From Mytilus edulis (Eukaryota > Mollusca > Bivalvia > Mytilida > Mytilidae), in contig NC_092349.1 in NCBI RefSeq assembly GCF_963676685.1, forward strand, positions 41,927,426-41,991,425: DNA of 64,000 bases, given 5' to 3'. The translations under genes and the position numbers were made by a program. Below, one piece after another: positions 21,410 through 34,019 of the stretch (position 1 is the stretch's first letter; every line of letters begins with the position of its first letter). The notes beneath the pieces were generated by a model. That model was not told the origin of the DNA, did no database searches, and was given only the letters and a program-made list of their open reading frames with translations.

Positions 21410-24400
21410 CTATGGCCTTGTAAAATATTTTTTCTGTTTTCTCCTCCTTCCTTTTTTTGTTTTCCTCGTAAAGTATTCATGTATCAATCCCTCTCCAATA
21501 TTCTGTTTTGGTTCCCATGTCGGTTTGGAACCATCTTTCCATTTCACAAGAAAATACTGTATTCCTCTTGTTGTCCTTGTATTTAGTAGTGTCTCAACCT
21601 CATGAAACGTATCATCTATGACATTGTTTGGTTCATCTCCATTATCACTGTTAGTATCTGAATCTGTACTCTCATCGTCTGCAATTTGATCATCTTGATC
21701 ATTATCTGCAAGTGGGTTATTTTGTGCATTGGGTGGATTATCTGGAACTGGACGTTCTGGAGGGTCACGGAAATCAGTGGGATCAACATATTGTCTAAGA
21801 TTGCTCGCATTGACCATAGCTTTAACTTCCTTCTGGTCACTGCAGCGTCTTAATTTATATGTGAAATTCGGCCCACAGTCAGTTATGTAATAAGGACCAT
21901 TAAATTTATCAACTAATTTTGGTGAACGACCGACAGGGACCACATGTTCTTTAAGTAAAACTTTATCTCTAAGCCTAAATTCAGGAATTTTGGTATTTTT
22001 GTCGTATCGTTCTTTCATTTTTGCTTGTTTAAGCTTAATATTTTCAGCCGCCAAATCTTGGGTAATTTTGAGGTTTGAAATTATTTCTTCTAAATGGTGT
22101 TTTGCATCTTTTGACAGATTGTCTTTTGGCAAAACAGATGCGTCAAAAGGTAAGTTCATCTCCTTGCCGAACACCATTGAAAAGGGAGAATACTCTGTTG
22201 ATTGAGTAGATGGAGAATTTCTAAATGCCATTAAAATACCGGGGAGTTTATTTGGCCAATTGTTCTGGTCCTTATCACTATAAGCTCTGACTGCCTGTAT
22301 AAGTGTACTATTGGTCCTTTCCACTAATCCATTTGTCTGGGGATGGTAGGAACTTGTATGATGCCTTGTAATATTCAACATTTCACACAAAGCATTCACC
22401 AAATTCGATACAAAATTTCTACCAAGATCTGTGACTAGACACTTCATTGCACCATAACGACTAATAATTTCACGAAATAAAACCTTTGCAACCTCAGAAG
22501 CTTCTTGAGTTTTCATAGGAAAGGCCTCACTCCATTTTGAAAAAGAATCTACTAAAAGCAACACATAAGAATAACCTTCATTAGTTTTACTGAGTTTCAG
22601 AAAATCCATATGCCATCTTTCAAAAGTTGTGTCAACTGGCAGAGGATTAAGAGGTGGTTTCTTACCCTTTGTATCTCTTTTAATTCTCTGACAGCGATCA
22701 CATGATCGAATGTAGTTTTCAATACTTTGGTGCATTTTAGGCCAAAAGTACTTAAGACTCAAAGCATGATAAACACGTTCAATCCCAAGATGTGCACCAC
22801 CTACGAAACTATCATGATAACTTAAAAGAGCATCCTCTCTTAGAGCTTGAGGGAGACATAATTGTTTGATCCACTTTTCACCATTATCAACTCTGACTCT
22901 CTTCTGAAACCACTTATACAGAACATTATTACAGATGGAGTAATCTTGAGCAGATTTTTGAACTTTTGAACTCTGATCATTGTCTGCAGGAAGAAAACCC
23001 TGAGTAAGAAATTTGTACATATTTCCAAAATCATGACAATTTTGTTGCAATTTTGCAATAGCAGGAAGGTTTGACAATTCTGGTCTGGCAATAACTGGAT
23101 CTAATGGAGCAACCATAGTGTAATCATCATAAAAGAATTCCACTTGGATACTCTCAGAAGTCTTATCATTGCCACTAGCTTCTGTTCTAGTATTCACTTC
23201 AGATACCTTTACAGCTGCGACTTCATTTTCATCGTCAGGCTGTTCAGGATATGAGCGTCTACTGAGAGCATCAGCTACTTGATTGTTACAACCTTTTCTA
23301 TACTTAATCTCAAAATTGTAATGCTGCAAGTCCATTGCCCATCTTGTAAGTTTACCTGTATTTGCCTTCTGGTTCATAAGATATGTCAATGCTTTGTGAT
23401 CAGTATATATAGTGAATTTGCCAGTAGCAAGATAAGTGTTAAATGTTTTTACACCTTGAACTACTGCATAACACTCTTTTTCAGTTGTATTCCAAACCTG
23501 TTCAGTTTTGGATAAACTTTTACCACCAAAAGCAATGACACGCTCTTTTCTCTGACTGTCTAATTGACCTAGAACAAAACCAATAGCTGAATTTGAAGCA
23601 TCACAAGTCAGCATAAAGGGTTTATTCATGTCAGGGTAAGCCAGGACAGGAGGTGTTAATAAAGCTTGTTTTAAATTGTCAAAAGCTACTTGACATTCCC
23701 TATTCCATTTAAAACTTCTTTCTCTTTCCTTCTTTAACAACCCATTTAAAGGAGTGGCAATCTTAGAATATGAATCAACAAAGCGTCGATAATAATTGCA
23801 CATTCCCAAAAATGAGCGGACCTGTTTTTGTCTTGTAGGGACAGGAAAAGTACTAATAGCTTTTGTCTTTTCAGGATCCACCTTAATACCTTCTTTTGAA
23901 ATGATGTGCCCTAAGTATTTCACCTCTTTTGCTGCAAACACACATTTGCTTGGTTTCAATGTGAGATTTGCATCACGAAGACGAGTGAAAACTTGTTCTA
24001 GATGCGAAAGATGCTCTTCAAAACTCCTACTAAATACCAAAATATCATCCACATAAACTAAGACAAATTGCCAATTGAGACCACGTAAAACATTAGACAT
24101 GAGCTGTTGAAAACTTATAGGAGCGTTTTTAAGACCAAAAGGCATTCTGAGAAATTCAAAGACACCATTGCGAGTTATGAAAGCAGATTTATGTCTTGTT
24201 TCCTCATCCATCTCGACTTGCCAAAATCCACTGTGAAGGTCGAGACAACTCAGAATTTGAGGCTGCACCTCACCAATCGTGTCAAATACGTTTTCTAGCC
24301 GTGGAATTGGAAAGGACGAATTTTTTGTTTGAAGGTTCAATTTTCTAAAGTCCACACAAAATCTGTACTGCTGAGGCTGACCCGGTGCAGTTTTCTTTTT

Positions 24401-24598
24401 CACTAATATAACAGGTGAATGATACTCACTGGTTGATTCTTTAATGATGTTGTTTTTCTTCATTTCTACCAAATGCTTTTCTGTTTCTTTGTGCATATGA
24501 GGAGACTGGTTATAGAATCCCATTTTGACTGGTCTAGAATCCCTAAAAGTTTCAATTCTGTGCTTGTACCTATTAGTAAAACCTAATTTCCCTATTTT
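21410..24598 (-). mobile_element. pol: Ty3/gypsy retrotransposon pol: RT, RNase H, integrase, chromodomain
   Basis: One uninterrupted frame of over 1,000 codons. From the ATG at 24523, reverse transcriptase comes first (catalytic LDLHSGF near residue 95, YVDD near 157-160). RNase H follows (TCDAS near 305, YTDHKALTYL near 380). Integrase then has an HHCC zinc finger (GGAHLGIERVYH ... CDRCQ) and a DDE core (MDFLK, TDLGRNF, GLVERTN). A C-terminal chromodomain (YFLVKWKDGSKPTWEP) is near residue 1000. The frame is open upstream to 24598 and includes the YKHRIET region that precedes RT. Gag and protease are missing, and no pair of LTRs is visible. The open frame implies recent insertion. It is on the opposite strand to the receptor. 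Confidence 0.93.
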
Positions 24599-25379
24599 TC
24601 ATAATTTTAAATCGTTCAGCTGTTAAATCTGGCTTTTGCTCTTCTGTGTAGGTATATAGTTTCTTAAGTTGTCTGAAAGATCTGTTAGGCATTTGCCATT
24701 TATGACTAGATTTATGATTGTATTCAATGTGTGAGGATTCTTCGTCAATTTCATTTGTTTTGTCGATTAAAGATTCCGTTCTTTGTAATCCTGCAGGAAA
24801 TATTTGGGATTGACTTCGACCAGAAGCTGAGGCGATATCAAGGGAGGAATGTCTGCCCGAATTACCCACAATCCCAAGTGACGTATTCCGGCCAGATCTA
24901 TTTACAGCTGATTTTGGTTGTCTGATTGTTGTTGGGATGGCAGTGAAAGGTCTTGGTCTGTTTAAATTCCTTTTGCGTGGATTTGTTATAACGGAGTTTC
25001 TGGCAATAACTCCTTTTTTAAAATGTTCACCACCATAGTATAGAATTGAATTCCCAGGTCCAAAATCAAGAACACAATTAGCTGGAACAGCTTGAAGTAT
25101 CTTCTTTGGAACTAATATATCCGGTGGAGGCGGGGGTTTGAGCAAGCGTTTTCTTTCTCTTCTAAAATTGTCTAGGTCAAAATCTATTGTTTTCTCTGAA
25201 ATCCTTTTTAATGATTCAAATGTTTTTGTTTTTTCACGATTGTATTCCATTAGATATTTGCTTGATTGGTCGTCATAACGACATATAACCCCGAATCTTA
25301 GTCTTTCTGCCATTTCATTGGCTGCTTGAACTGGTACACTATATTCGCGACTGGTAAATTTTTGTGCTGCATTTTCCAT
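24573..25379 (-). CDS. Unrecognised 268-residue ORF abutting gypsy pol
   Basis: The ATG at 25379 lies 13 bases after an acceptor-like tataatttcag, so this looks like an exon with a little 5' UTR. The protein is hydrophilic, with KRLLKPPPPPD near residue 80, a stretch VPANCVLDFGPGNSILYYGG near 100-120, and a Ser/Arg-rich second half. I see no CCHC knuckle, capsid-like pattern or DTG/DSG protease, so it is not an obvious gag. It ends about 25 bases inside the stretch where pol is already open, and pol lies in the +1 frame relative to it. It is either a host exon into which a 5'-truncated pol was joined, or an unusual first ORF of the element. Function unknown. Confidence 0.5.
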   Translation of the reverse strand: MENAAQKFTSREYSVPVQAANEMAERLRFGVICRYDDQSSKYLMEYNREKTKTFESLKRISEKTIDFDLDNFRRERKRLLKPPPPPDILVPKKILQAVPANCVLDFGPGNSILYYGGEHFKKGVIARNSVITNPRKRNLNRPRPFTAIPTTIRQPKSAVNRSGRNTSLGIVGNSGRHSSLDIASASGRSQSQIFPAGLQRTESLIDKTNEIDEESSHIEYNHKSSHKWQMPNRSFRQLKKLYTYTEEQKPDLTAERFKIMKNREIRFY

Positions 25380-25770
25380 CGTGGTCCCTGAAATTATAAG
25401 ATTAATTTTATTTAAAAAAAAGTATACCTTTTTGTTAAATAATCTTAAGAATGTTTGGTAAGATTAACTTTTATTGCATATCTCGATTATCTCGCGTCCG
25501 GTTTGGTAAAACTAATGCTCATTATTAAAGAGAAAGATGTCAGTTTGACTGTGCAGCACTAGGAGACGTTTGAACATTTCTCATTAAAAATTGAACGGTA
25601 TGATATGTTTTCTGCAGACATATCTCAGTGGTCCCATAAACCTTATGGTGCGAAAAAATGCATATATACATTTAGAAAAATCCGGAAGAATACTGCACAA
25701 GAAGAAAACATATAACAGGTATCATTATCATATACACAGAGAAGTAAGGTCAATGCTTTTACTTCATCAT

Positions 25771-25925
25771 AAGAAAATGCCTGTACCAAGTCAGGAATAT
25801 GATTGTTGTTGTCCATTCCGATCGTTTGTGCTTTTTTTATTTGGCATTTTTGCCCGTTGATTAAGGACTTTCTGTCTAATTTTCCTCGGAGTTCAGTATT
25901 TTTGTATATCTAGATTTTACGCTTT
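25771..25925 (+). repeat. Dispersed repeat (ends ctcggagttcagtatttttg)
   Basis: Shares atgcctgtaccaagtcagga, gttgttgtccatt and ctcggagttcagtatttttg in the same order with 34710-34840. This family is common in mussel sequence. The frames that cross it are not genes. Confidence 0.65.
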
Positions 25926-26600
25926 AAGTTATTGACAAAGTTTACATTTTAAATGAAGATGAGTACTGACATCATAGAAGAGTCAAGTAGGTTTTTAAAG
26001 TCCACCCTAAACCTCCAGAAAATGATAATAATTATAAAAACTTACAACTTGAAGCTAAAAATCAACTTTATTTACATCCGCTGATAACCGTGCAAACCAT
26101 TAAAATTGGCGTCTTACAAACTATTTTGAACGAAATATTGAATTAAGGATAAATTAAGTTATAAAAGTATTTTTGGATAATATGATACAAATGCTTATAG
26201 TATTTCTAAACAGGTGTATCAATATTTTGATGGATAAAATGACGACTTTAAACTTAAGACTAACAATAAAGTTAAATGTATTTGTTTTATTTTGACGACC
26301 CCAGGTACAAAGGGTTGTTTAAATAAATAACAAACGTATTTTTGAAACTATCATCAATTACATTAAATCTTAATTTGTTATTTAGACACTGAATATTGAC
26401 AGCCTATGAGTACAATAAAAAATTGGTCGCCGAGTATACGGAAATCAGGGGATATGACCATGCAAAGAAGTATAGCCTTGCATAAGTTTTACTCATAGGT
26501 TAAAAATCGGGAAGAGAAAATAGAATATCGTAGATTTTTTTCAAGATTGCAAAAACACAGAAACGCAAGAATAGTTAAACGGACATAATGTTTATAATTG
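25926..26600. other. Intergenic, no gene seen
   Basis: AT-rich sequence between repeats with no coding signal that I can support. Confidence 0.4.
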
Positions 26601-26611
26601 CATTTGAACTT

Positions 26612-26662
26612 TAGTGGATAGTTGTCTCATTGGCAATCATTTACGTTTTCTTATTTTTATAC
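26612..26662 (+). repeat. Dispersed repeat tail (ttgtctcattggcaatcat)
   Basis: A short plus-strand copy of the common tail motif gttgtctcattggcaatcat followed by tttacgttttcttatttttat. Confidence 0.65.
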
Positions 26663-26754
26663 TGTAATACTGCTCTAAATATAAAGGTGTCACAGTATAA
26701 TGCATACAAAAATTTGCATTGATAATATACGAAACCCATTATTTTAACTTGTTC

Positions 26755-26923
26755 ATCAGCCGATGATGTGGTATCATTGCCAATGAGACAACTATCCACC
26801 AGAGTTCAAATGCAGTAAATGTAAGCATGTATGTGCAACTGTACGGCCTTCAACAATGAGAAAATCCTATAGCATGCGTATAGTCTGCTATACAAATCCC
26901 CGACAAACAAACGGAAAAAGGTC
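26755..26923 (-). repeat. Dispersed repeat, same family, opposite strand
   Basis: Reads tgatgtggtatcattgccaa, tgagacaactatcc, gtacggccttcaacaatgag in order, the reverse complement of the family seen at 52.3 and 58.9 kb. It stops at about 26923, where a TTAA-flanked element begins. Confidence 0.75.
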
Positions 26924-26927
26924 TTAA

Positions 26928-27478
26928 GGTCGCTCGAGCCTATTCGAAGTTTCAATCAGAAGTGCCGTATATTTTGTTATTTTATTCTTTACAAAAAGTG
27001 AAGCTAATTGGTCGACAAAAATTGGGGATCACGGACCATTTAAGCTCAAAATTGTACTTTTAAAAAGGTATGTAAAACGGACCATTTTTCAATGAAATAA
27101 TAGGGAAAATAGAGGTGTTGACATATTTTTATGGGAATATAAAAAAAAAAAAAAAAACTGTAATATAAAAAGCTGAAATATAGCTTCAAAGAATGAGCAA
27201 ATAAAAATCATGGGTCACCGATAAGGAAAAATATTTTTTATACATTAAAACCCAAATTTTGGCGGGAAAATGGTAAAAATGGGTGAAATGTCATTTTGAG
27301 CCTTTAACAGACACACATAATAACGAAAATATTCTTTTAGTGACATGACTACCATGATTTAACATTTCTAATCAATCAAAATATTTTAAAATAAAATATC
27401 AAATTTACGACAAATACTGTTCGTGTGTATTGTAATTCATGCATGAAATTATGTGCAGTCGAATAGTCCCGATCCACC
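26928..27478. mobile_element. TTAA-target inverted-repeat element (551 bp)
   Basis: The ends are inverted: GGTCGCTCGAGCCTATTCGA at 26928 and the complement of GGTGGATCGGGACTATTCGA ending at 27478. TTAA lies directly outside each end (26924-26927 and 27479-27482). TTAA target duplication fits the piggyBac or Kolobok groups, and which one cannot be settled without a transposase. The interior is non-coding and includes an A17-like run at about 27142. Confidence 0.8.
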
Positions 27479-27482
27479 TTAA

Positions 27483-28590
27483 AGATCAATATTGGTGTTA
27501 ATCATCTTGATTCTAAAACAATAATTTTGCAAACACATGTCATCAAAAGTTGAGGAAAATGGTATTCTTATTTTTCTGTTTTGAAATTTCAGAAGGCTTT
27601 TAAAATGACTATTTGTTGGAAGTATTTGAAAGATAAATTTTATACGTGTTAAAGCTTGATTCCGAACGAACGTTAAAAGTCAGAGACAATGAAACATTCT
27701 ATTCGAAGATAAATTGGTATTATTGGTGGGTTAGAAAATATGCAGGTGACTAATTTGTGAAGTAAACTCCACCTACTGTTTTTCCAAAATTTAGGAACTT
27801 TTTAAAGAGGAAACTCATTCGGTTTTTAGTAATTAAGATCCCTGTTTCTTCAAAGGAAGATTGCATATATGTTTAGTTTTGCACATGTTTCATAGCAATG
27901 TTTTCGGATTTTCCTCCCTATTTTTCAGACGTTTGTTTGAGGTTGTTCTCCATTGAATACTCGCAATTGGTTGAAACCTAACCATGCAAGACTGGTCCAT
28001 CTTTCGTTTGATTACGAATTATCATGTTTTTCAAAACTATTTCAATTGTATGAAAGACTGAATTAAACAAACTGTGCTGTATTATCAAGACACTACCAAA
28101 CAGATATACCACGTAAGTTTTGAATGTAAATAAAACATGACAGAATTTACAGAGAAAGGGACGTGGATTGACACTTTATTAAAATATTGATCATAGATTA
28201 TCATTTAAACTGATGATCAGATCAGTAGATTAAATATAGGTAGTTATTCAGGACCTCCTTTACCCTTTTAATCTTAGGTATTATTTGAACAACTTCAAAT
28301 AGATTTTCCTTTCAAATGACAAATAAAATAAAAAGGTTACTTGATTAAAACAACGGAATAATGCAAACAAATGAACACACTTGATCGAATATTTTAAATT
28401 ACTTTGTTATCTTATAATAAGCAATTTAAGGAAAAGTGACAATCATTTCTGTTTAAAAAAATGTGTATCGAACAAAAAGAGATGAAAATGATCCACTCAT
28501 TTGCGAATAATCCACATTTTTCTTGTAAATTAAATTTCTCGACCGATTTTTATACTTCTGTTATATATTGCTCGACCACGATAGTCATCC
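27483..28590. other. Intergenic, no gene seen
   Basis: Nothing coding or repeated that I can support. Confidence 0.4.
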
Positions 28591-28591
28591 C

Positions 28592-28758
28592 CAGTGGCGG
28601 ATGCAGGAATTTTCGAAAGGGGGGGGGGGCTAGCCCAGGGCAAAGGGGGGGTGCAAAACATATGTCCCGATTGTCCCGATTCAAATGCATTGATCGGCCA
28701 AAATAAAGGGGGGGTGCGTACCCCCGGAACCCCCCCCCCCCCTCTGGATCCGCCACTG
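28592..28758. mobile_element. Short hAT-like MITE with G/C homopolymer arms
   Basis: Ends CAGTGGCGGATGCAG (28592) and CTGGATCCGCCACTG (to 28758) are inverted. The flanks repeat ATCCC (28587-28591 and 28759-28763). CAGTGGCG ends are typical of hAT-type MITEs, although those normally leave 8-base duplications and only 5 bases match here. The left arm carries G runs (about 28620, 28645) and the right arm C runs (about 28728), so the strand folds on itself. Both open frames crossing it are artefacts. Confidence 0.75.
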
Positions 28759-28763
28759 ATCCC

Positions 28764-30260
28764 TATATAAAAAGGGGGTGCCCCCTAAATTCTCTCAGCG
28801 GTAGTAAATGTTACATGAATTGGTAGGTGCCTTTGCTGCGATGGTTGAATGCAGCTAAAGTTTTTCGATTGAATATCTCTAGAAAGCATGGCCAAATGAA
28901 CAGGTCATTACGTTTCTGTAAAAACTTCTCAGATTGGTTAATATCGCTAAATGAATTAAATCAGATAGGAGAAATAGTATTATTGTCAGTTTTAACTTCG
29001 TAGTAGTCGACTGGACTGATAATACGAAACCAATGAACTAATATTACAATGGACCATGTCGAAAATATGTTGAGATATCAATTCACCGTTTGAATCATGA
29101 TACATGACAGAAATATTCATTCTGCGGTATGTAATGATTGGTGTAAGGTTTCTGTCTGTCCGTGTAAGAGGCAGTCTTCATTTTTTATATAAAAAAAATA
29201 TCTATCAAAATGCTTTTCGTGAAAATCAACATAGCGCTACAGTATAACTTAGATACCAGGAAATTTCTTGTGTACTGATCACGGTCAATCAACTTTTAAT
29301 TTGACAACCAATTTTTGGAGATTGAAAGAAAGTCCCAATTTGAAAATTCGTAAACTATAGTTCTACTGACATCACTTTGACATATTTGTTTTTAATATAA
29401 CAAAGTTGTTATTTAGGGCAAGATTTTGTTCTCATAGCAAATAACTGAATAAAATTGTTGCAATAACAATCCCTAACATGGAGTTCTTGCTCAAAGTTAT
29501 TTTTGTGAGAGTCAATAGCATGGTTCTGTTTGCCCCGAAATTTGAGCACTACTATATATGAGTACTTCCAGTCTAAATTAGTCAATATTTTATTTAATAT
29601 GTTGGTGGTTTTTTTACTTTAATAAGAGATATTGTAAATTTTGGTATTTTCCCTCAGAATTCTTCTTTCAGTTCTATGTAGTGTCTAAAAACATGGAAAA
29701 TCTAATAAAATGGCAAAAAGTGAGAAGTAATTTATGGTAACAAAATTGTTAAAAGTAACAAACTTCCCAAACCGACTTACCTTGAAGGAGACATTTTGAA
29801 ATTCATCATTTTGCACAATAACAACATTTAGCTACGAAGTAGTTACAAAAGATAACTTATTAGTATCTAACTTTATTTGAAGTACATTTATTATCTAATG
29901 TAAACATTTTAGGTGTTAACAGGGTGCTTTTAAGAGATTTTATTCGCTTAGTTAGAATTTTACAAAAATCCACTGTCGAATCGGTTATATCTCAAAGTTC
30001 TAAGTGATTTAAAATTCTTTGAACTGTCAGATTGTTGTCTTACAGATTACAATAGTGAACCAGTAAAGATTTCAGGCATGTCTTGTCTAGGTAGTTCTTG
30101 AGAGCTAAAGAGTGGCCATATGACTATTTTCGAATAAATTATAGTTTAAAATGCGTACTTCATGTCAGCTGGACTTTATTGCTACCTCCAAGGTGCTAAT
30201 CGGTTCGTTTCACATACTTCGTTTATACATGTAATATTCCATGTTTGATACGATATTACT
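28764..30260. other. Intergenic, no gene seen
   Basis: AT-rich, with no open frame or repeat that I recognise. Confidence 0.4.
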
Positions 30261-30560
30261 AAATTTTCGAAATAAAATTGAGAAAGGAAATGGGGAATGT
30301 GTCAAAGCGACATTGAAGACCCATTGGTGGCCTTCGACTGTTGTCTGCTCTATGGTCGGGTTGTTGTCGCGAGAAACTCCCGCACCCGAAGGCGTCCTTC
30401 AGCTGGCCCCTTAAAAAATATGTATACTAGTTCAGTGATTATGGTCGTCATACTAAACTCCGAATTATACACAAGAAACTAAAATTAAAAAATCATACAA
30501 GACTAACAAAGGCCAGAGGCTCCTGACTTGGGACAGACGCAAAATCGAAAGCCTGAATTT
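30261..30560 (+). repeat. Dispersed repeat with an internally inverted segment
   Basis: Contains gcgagaaactcccgcacccg, aaggcgtccttcagctggcc, tatactagttcagtgattat and aggccagaggctcctgactt, all recognisable pieces of a common mussel repeat. The part at about 30313-30370 (ttgaagacccattggtggcc ... ggtcgggttgttgtc) is, as I remember the family, normally in the other orientation. Confidence 0.65.
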
Positions 30561-31149
30561 AATTAATTAAACATCATAATTTGATGGCAAATTTACGTGA
30601 CATGGTTATTTCATTGAATTGTAACTTTAAGACAGGTGCGGAAGCCTTAATCGTGTGAACCATAATCGTGTGTACCTTAATCTTAAGTACAAGCGCTTCA
30701 ATTTCAAATTGGCTTCGGTCAACGCTTATCCCCCCCTCAAAAATAACACTAAGAGGCATGCAATGCTTAAATGTTTTCCACTATCCAAAATTCATTCTAT
30801 ATCAGTAAAAACTAATAAGAGTATTGTATCCTAAGTAAATATACAAAGATGCCTGTAATTTTATCAAACATATCACCCTTCTATTTTAGTACGCAAGACT
30901 CGTATTCCGTCTACACAAGACCACAAGACAAACCAGTGGGGCTCACATCAACATAGTTGGAAGGTCAAATTAATGACAAAGGTGAAGAGCATCGAAACAA
31001 ATAAAATTGTTACAAGTTTGGTTAAAGTCGTCTTTGCTAGAATGTTAAAGAACGTTAGTGTTTGGCATGAACTTTACATTCACAACCATTAAACTCCAGC
31101 ATCAATTACATTCGTGTCAAAACTATTGAATATCAGGATGGTGATAATC

Positions 31150-31395
31150 TCTGGGATATCAGTGACTGTAAAAAAGAGGCGAAGGATACCATAAAGACAT
31201 TCAAACCCATAAGTCGAAAGAAAACTGGCAACGCCATTGCAATAAAAAAAAACACAGATAAACAGACAACGTTACACAAAACTCAACATAGAAAACCAAG
31301 GACTGAGCAACACAACCCCACCAAAAACTGGGGGAGATCTCATATGCCGGTAGTATAAGCAGATCTTACTCCACATGTAGCACCCGTCGTGTTGC
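31150..31395 (-). repeat. Dispersed repeat, same family as 59287-59545
   Basis: The reverse complement of 'gtgttgctcagtccttggttttctatgttg' corresponds to 'gtgttgctcaggctttagttttctatgttg' at about 59366. The flanking order of motifs also agrees. Confidence 0.65.
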
Positions 31396-33670
31396 TCAAG
31401 TATAGTATGTAAATCACCAAAAATATAATGCAAAACAAGGCCTACCAATTATACGCATAGACCCCAATAAAACAAACAACCAATTGTATAATTTTTATTA
31501 TAAGTATAAGGTACTAAGTATAAGTCATTATACTGTCTTATAAAGTTCATTATCTGATAAGAGAAACACAAAGAGATCAGTCTCTGTGCGTCTCGTTTTC
31601 ACAGTACGACTAAACAAGAGGCTGTTCTCTGGAACTGATTAAAAACTGTACATTAGGCTCCCGCGAAACCAAGCTCGATGGTTATAATTTTCGGATGATT
31701 GAAACAAGTTTAATCTTTCAAGAGGAGGAAATAACGGAAATTAATACCAATCAGGGTCTCGCTGATTTTCAATTAGATACTAAATTAATAACAGTTGTGA
31801 AACCCATATATAAATTTCCCTTCGAACGTAAAATATAATATGATATAGCTTCGCTCTTTAAAATAATTCACTAAATAAAAGAATGACGAGAATATTAAAT
31901 TGATTGATTGTTGTTTTGTTAACACCCAGTGGCTATTATTTTATGCATACTCAGGATGAAAATAATTCAATTCATAATTAATATGATAGGAAAATACTAC
32001 GAAGTCATTTTGAAAACTTGAAAACTTGAAAATAATGAATTGGGACAGTAAATAAGGTCCCTATTTACACGTCATGGCTGCTTATTCATGGATCCAACAC
32101 AGACAAACTGACACTTTTCTTTTGCATGGGTGTCATGCAGGATCAGAGAAGTCCAAGTGACCATCTGAGTCTCGACACATTTGGTTTAAAAAGATTTTTC
32201 ACTTACTAATCTCTCATGATGTATATTTTATATAGATTTGTATATCATAATGACTAAACTAAATAGCATGCCGTGTGTACACGAACTCATGTACCAAAAA
32301 GAGAAGAAAGTTAAGCAAAAAAGGAAGAAAACATATACTCACGAAAATATACTTGCAGTTAAGGAGCAATATTATAGACAATTTCTGTTACTGTAATTTC
32401 ATGTCAAACATTGGTTAAAAAACTTGCAAGATAATTAAGAAAAATAACAAAACTTACAAAAATAATTATACTGATTTAAATCTTTAACGTGCGTTTCAGT
32501 TTTCTATTGACATTTGAAACAACAAAAAAGAATTTTAAACTATTCTTTTTCATACATTTTATTGGAAGTCCTTTGAAAATAACTATTTCCAATCGTAGGG
32601 TATATATGTCTTTACCTTGTGTAATAGATTTAACCATACAATATTGAAGTATGATTAATTTGAGATTTGACTTTATTACATAAAATTAGACATCTAATTC
32701 TTAATTCATTTTCAAATCGAAAAAAAAAATGAATTTTACGATACAAATCTTTTTAATTAATTTATTTTGATTTTTGATACATATAACATCTCACGAACAA
32801 AGTTTACTTAGTATATAAATTGTAATATATCGAGCTGCATTCTAAATTAGAACACTCGCACGAAGGTCTATCAACAAAAGAAACTGTGACAAGAGAAAAA
32901 AAATATACAGAAACACCAAAACCTCCTTTACCTCCTAGCTAGGTTCATAAAGGGGTACACATTTTAGTGACTCGTCATTTTCCCTTATTAATTCTAAAAA
33001 GTGCCTTTAGCAGGAAAGCGATGCAAAAAACTGTATTACAGTAAAAGTGAATTACAAATGAATACTTATAACAAGAGGAGATTTTATATCACGATTAAAA
33101 CCATGCCTATTACATAATATATATTTGTAATCAGATTTGTCGACAGACTGTTTAAATAAAAGAATACTATCTTTTTGATGTTATTTAGATTATTACATGT
33201 TTAAGATCAAGTTATGAGTGCATTGCTGCCAACACGCAGGTTTAACTGTTCAATTATTCGAGATGTTTGAAAATATTATTAATTCGTATATTTAAACAAA
33301 TTTCATTCGTTTAGGGATAGTCACATGTTAAACTATATTTTCGAAGGTAGAGAGAAAACGGCGGATAGCAAAACGCATATTGACCTTCAAAAAGCATATT
33401 GCACGGTTATTTTTAGAATATCTAAAAACCAATATACTTTGTGACGTCATGTAATGAATTTCAGGATATTGTTTAACGTTTTGAAACACATGATATCTAT
33501 GATCGATTATTTGACGAAAAAAATCTTCAAATACATAAGATGTAAAAAAAAAAAAAAAAGTAAATGAAATAGCAACTAATATGTTGTTATTGTCAAGGAG
33601 ATAATGTAATATCTATAAAATTTCAACAAACCTAAATGACGATTTTGACACAAATATGGTCAGAAATTAA
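31396..33670. other. Intergenic, no gene seen
   Basis: AT-rich, with short A-runs (33543-33558). No coding signal. Confidence 0.4.
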
Positions 33671-33677
33671 TAATATA

Positions 33678-33818
33678 ACAAATATAGCCTTTGTATGAGG
33701 TCAATACAGGATATATCGACCCAAAGAAGTATATCGACCTCGGACTTCGTCCTCAGTCAATATACTTCTTTCAGGTCAATATATCCTTGTATCGACCTCA
33801 TACAAAGGCTATATTTGT
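33678..33818. repeat. 141-bp near-perfect palindrome
   Basis: The two arms (acaaatatagcctttgtatg from 33678 and catacaaaggctatatttgt to 33818) are reverse complements through the whole length, meeting at a short loop near 33750 (tcggacttcgtcctc). Most arm differences are TCGA in one arm against TCAA or TTGA in the other. The two overlapping open frames here are by-products. Confidence 0.85.
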
Positions 33819-34019
33819 ATACTATTGTACAGATGATACGCGTATTCGATTGTACAGCTTCGTGCCCACTTTGCCTGTAACGTATTTAATATCCCAAGTT
33901 TTAAATGTCAATTGACTGTGTTTTGACGATTTATCCTCGTCTTTCATTACTAAAAGAATATTAGAAAATCATATTTATCAGAATTTTGCTTTAAATTCTG
34001 CTTTACTCCTCATTGTCAA

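Noticed and set aside
21380-24298. Plus-strand ORFs across the gypsy pol
   Set aside because: Antisense shadows of the open pol frame.
28461-28756. Overlapping ORFs on both strands with Gly/Pro runs
   Set aside because: Products of the G and C homopolymers of a short MITE.
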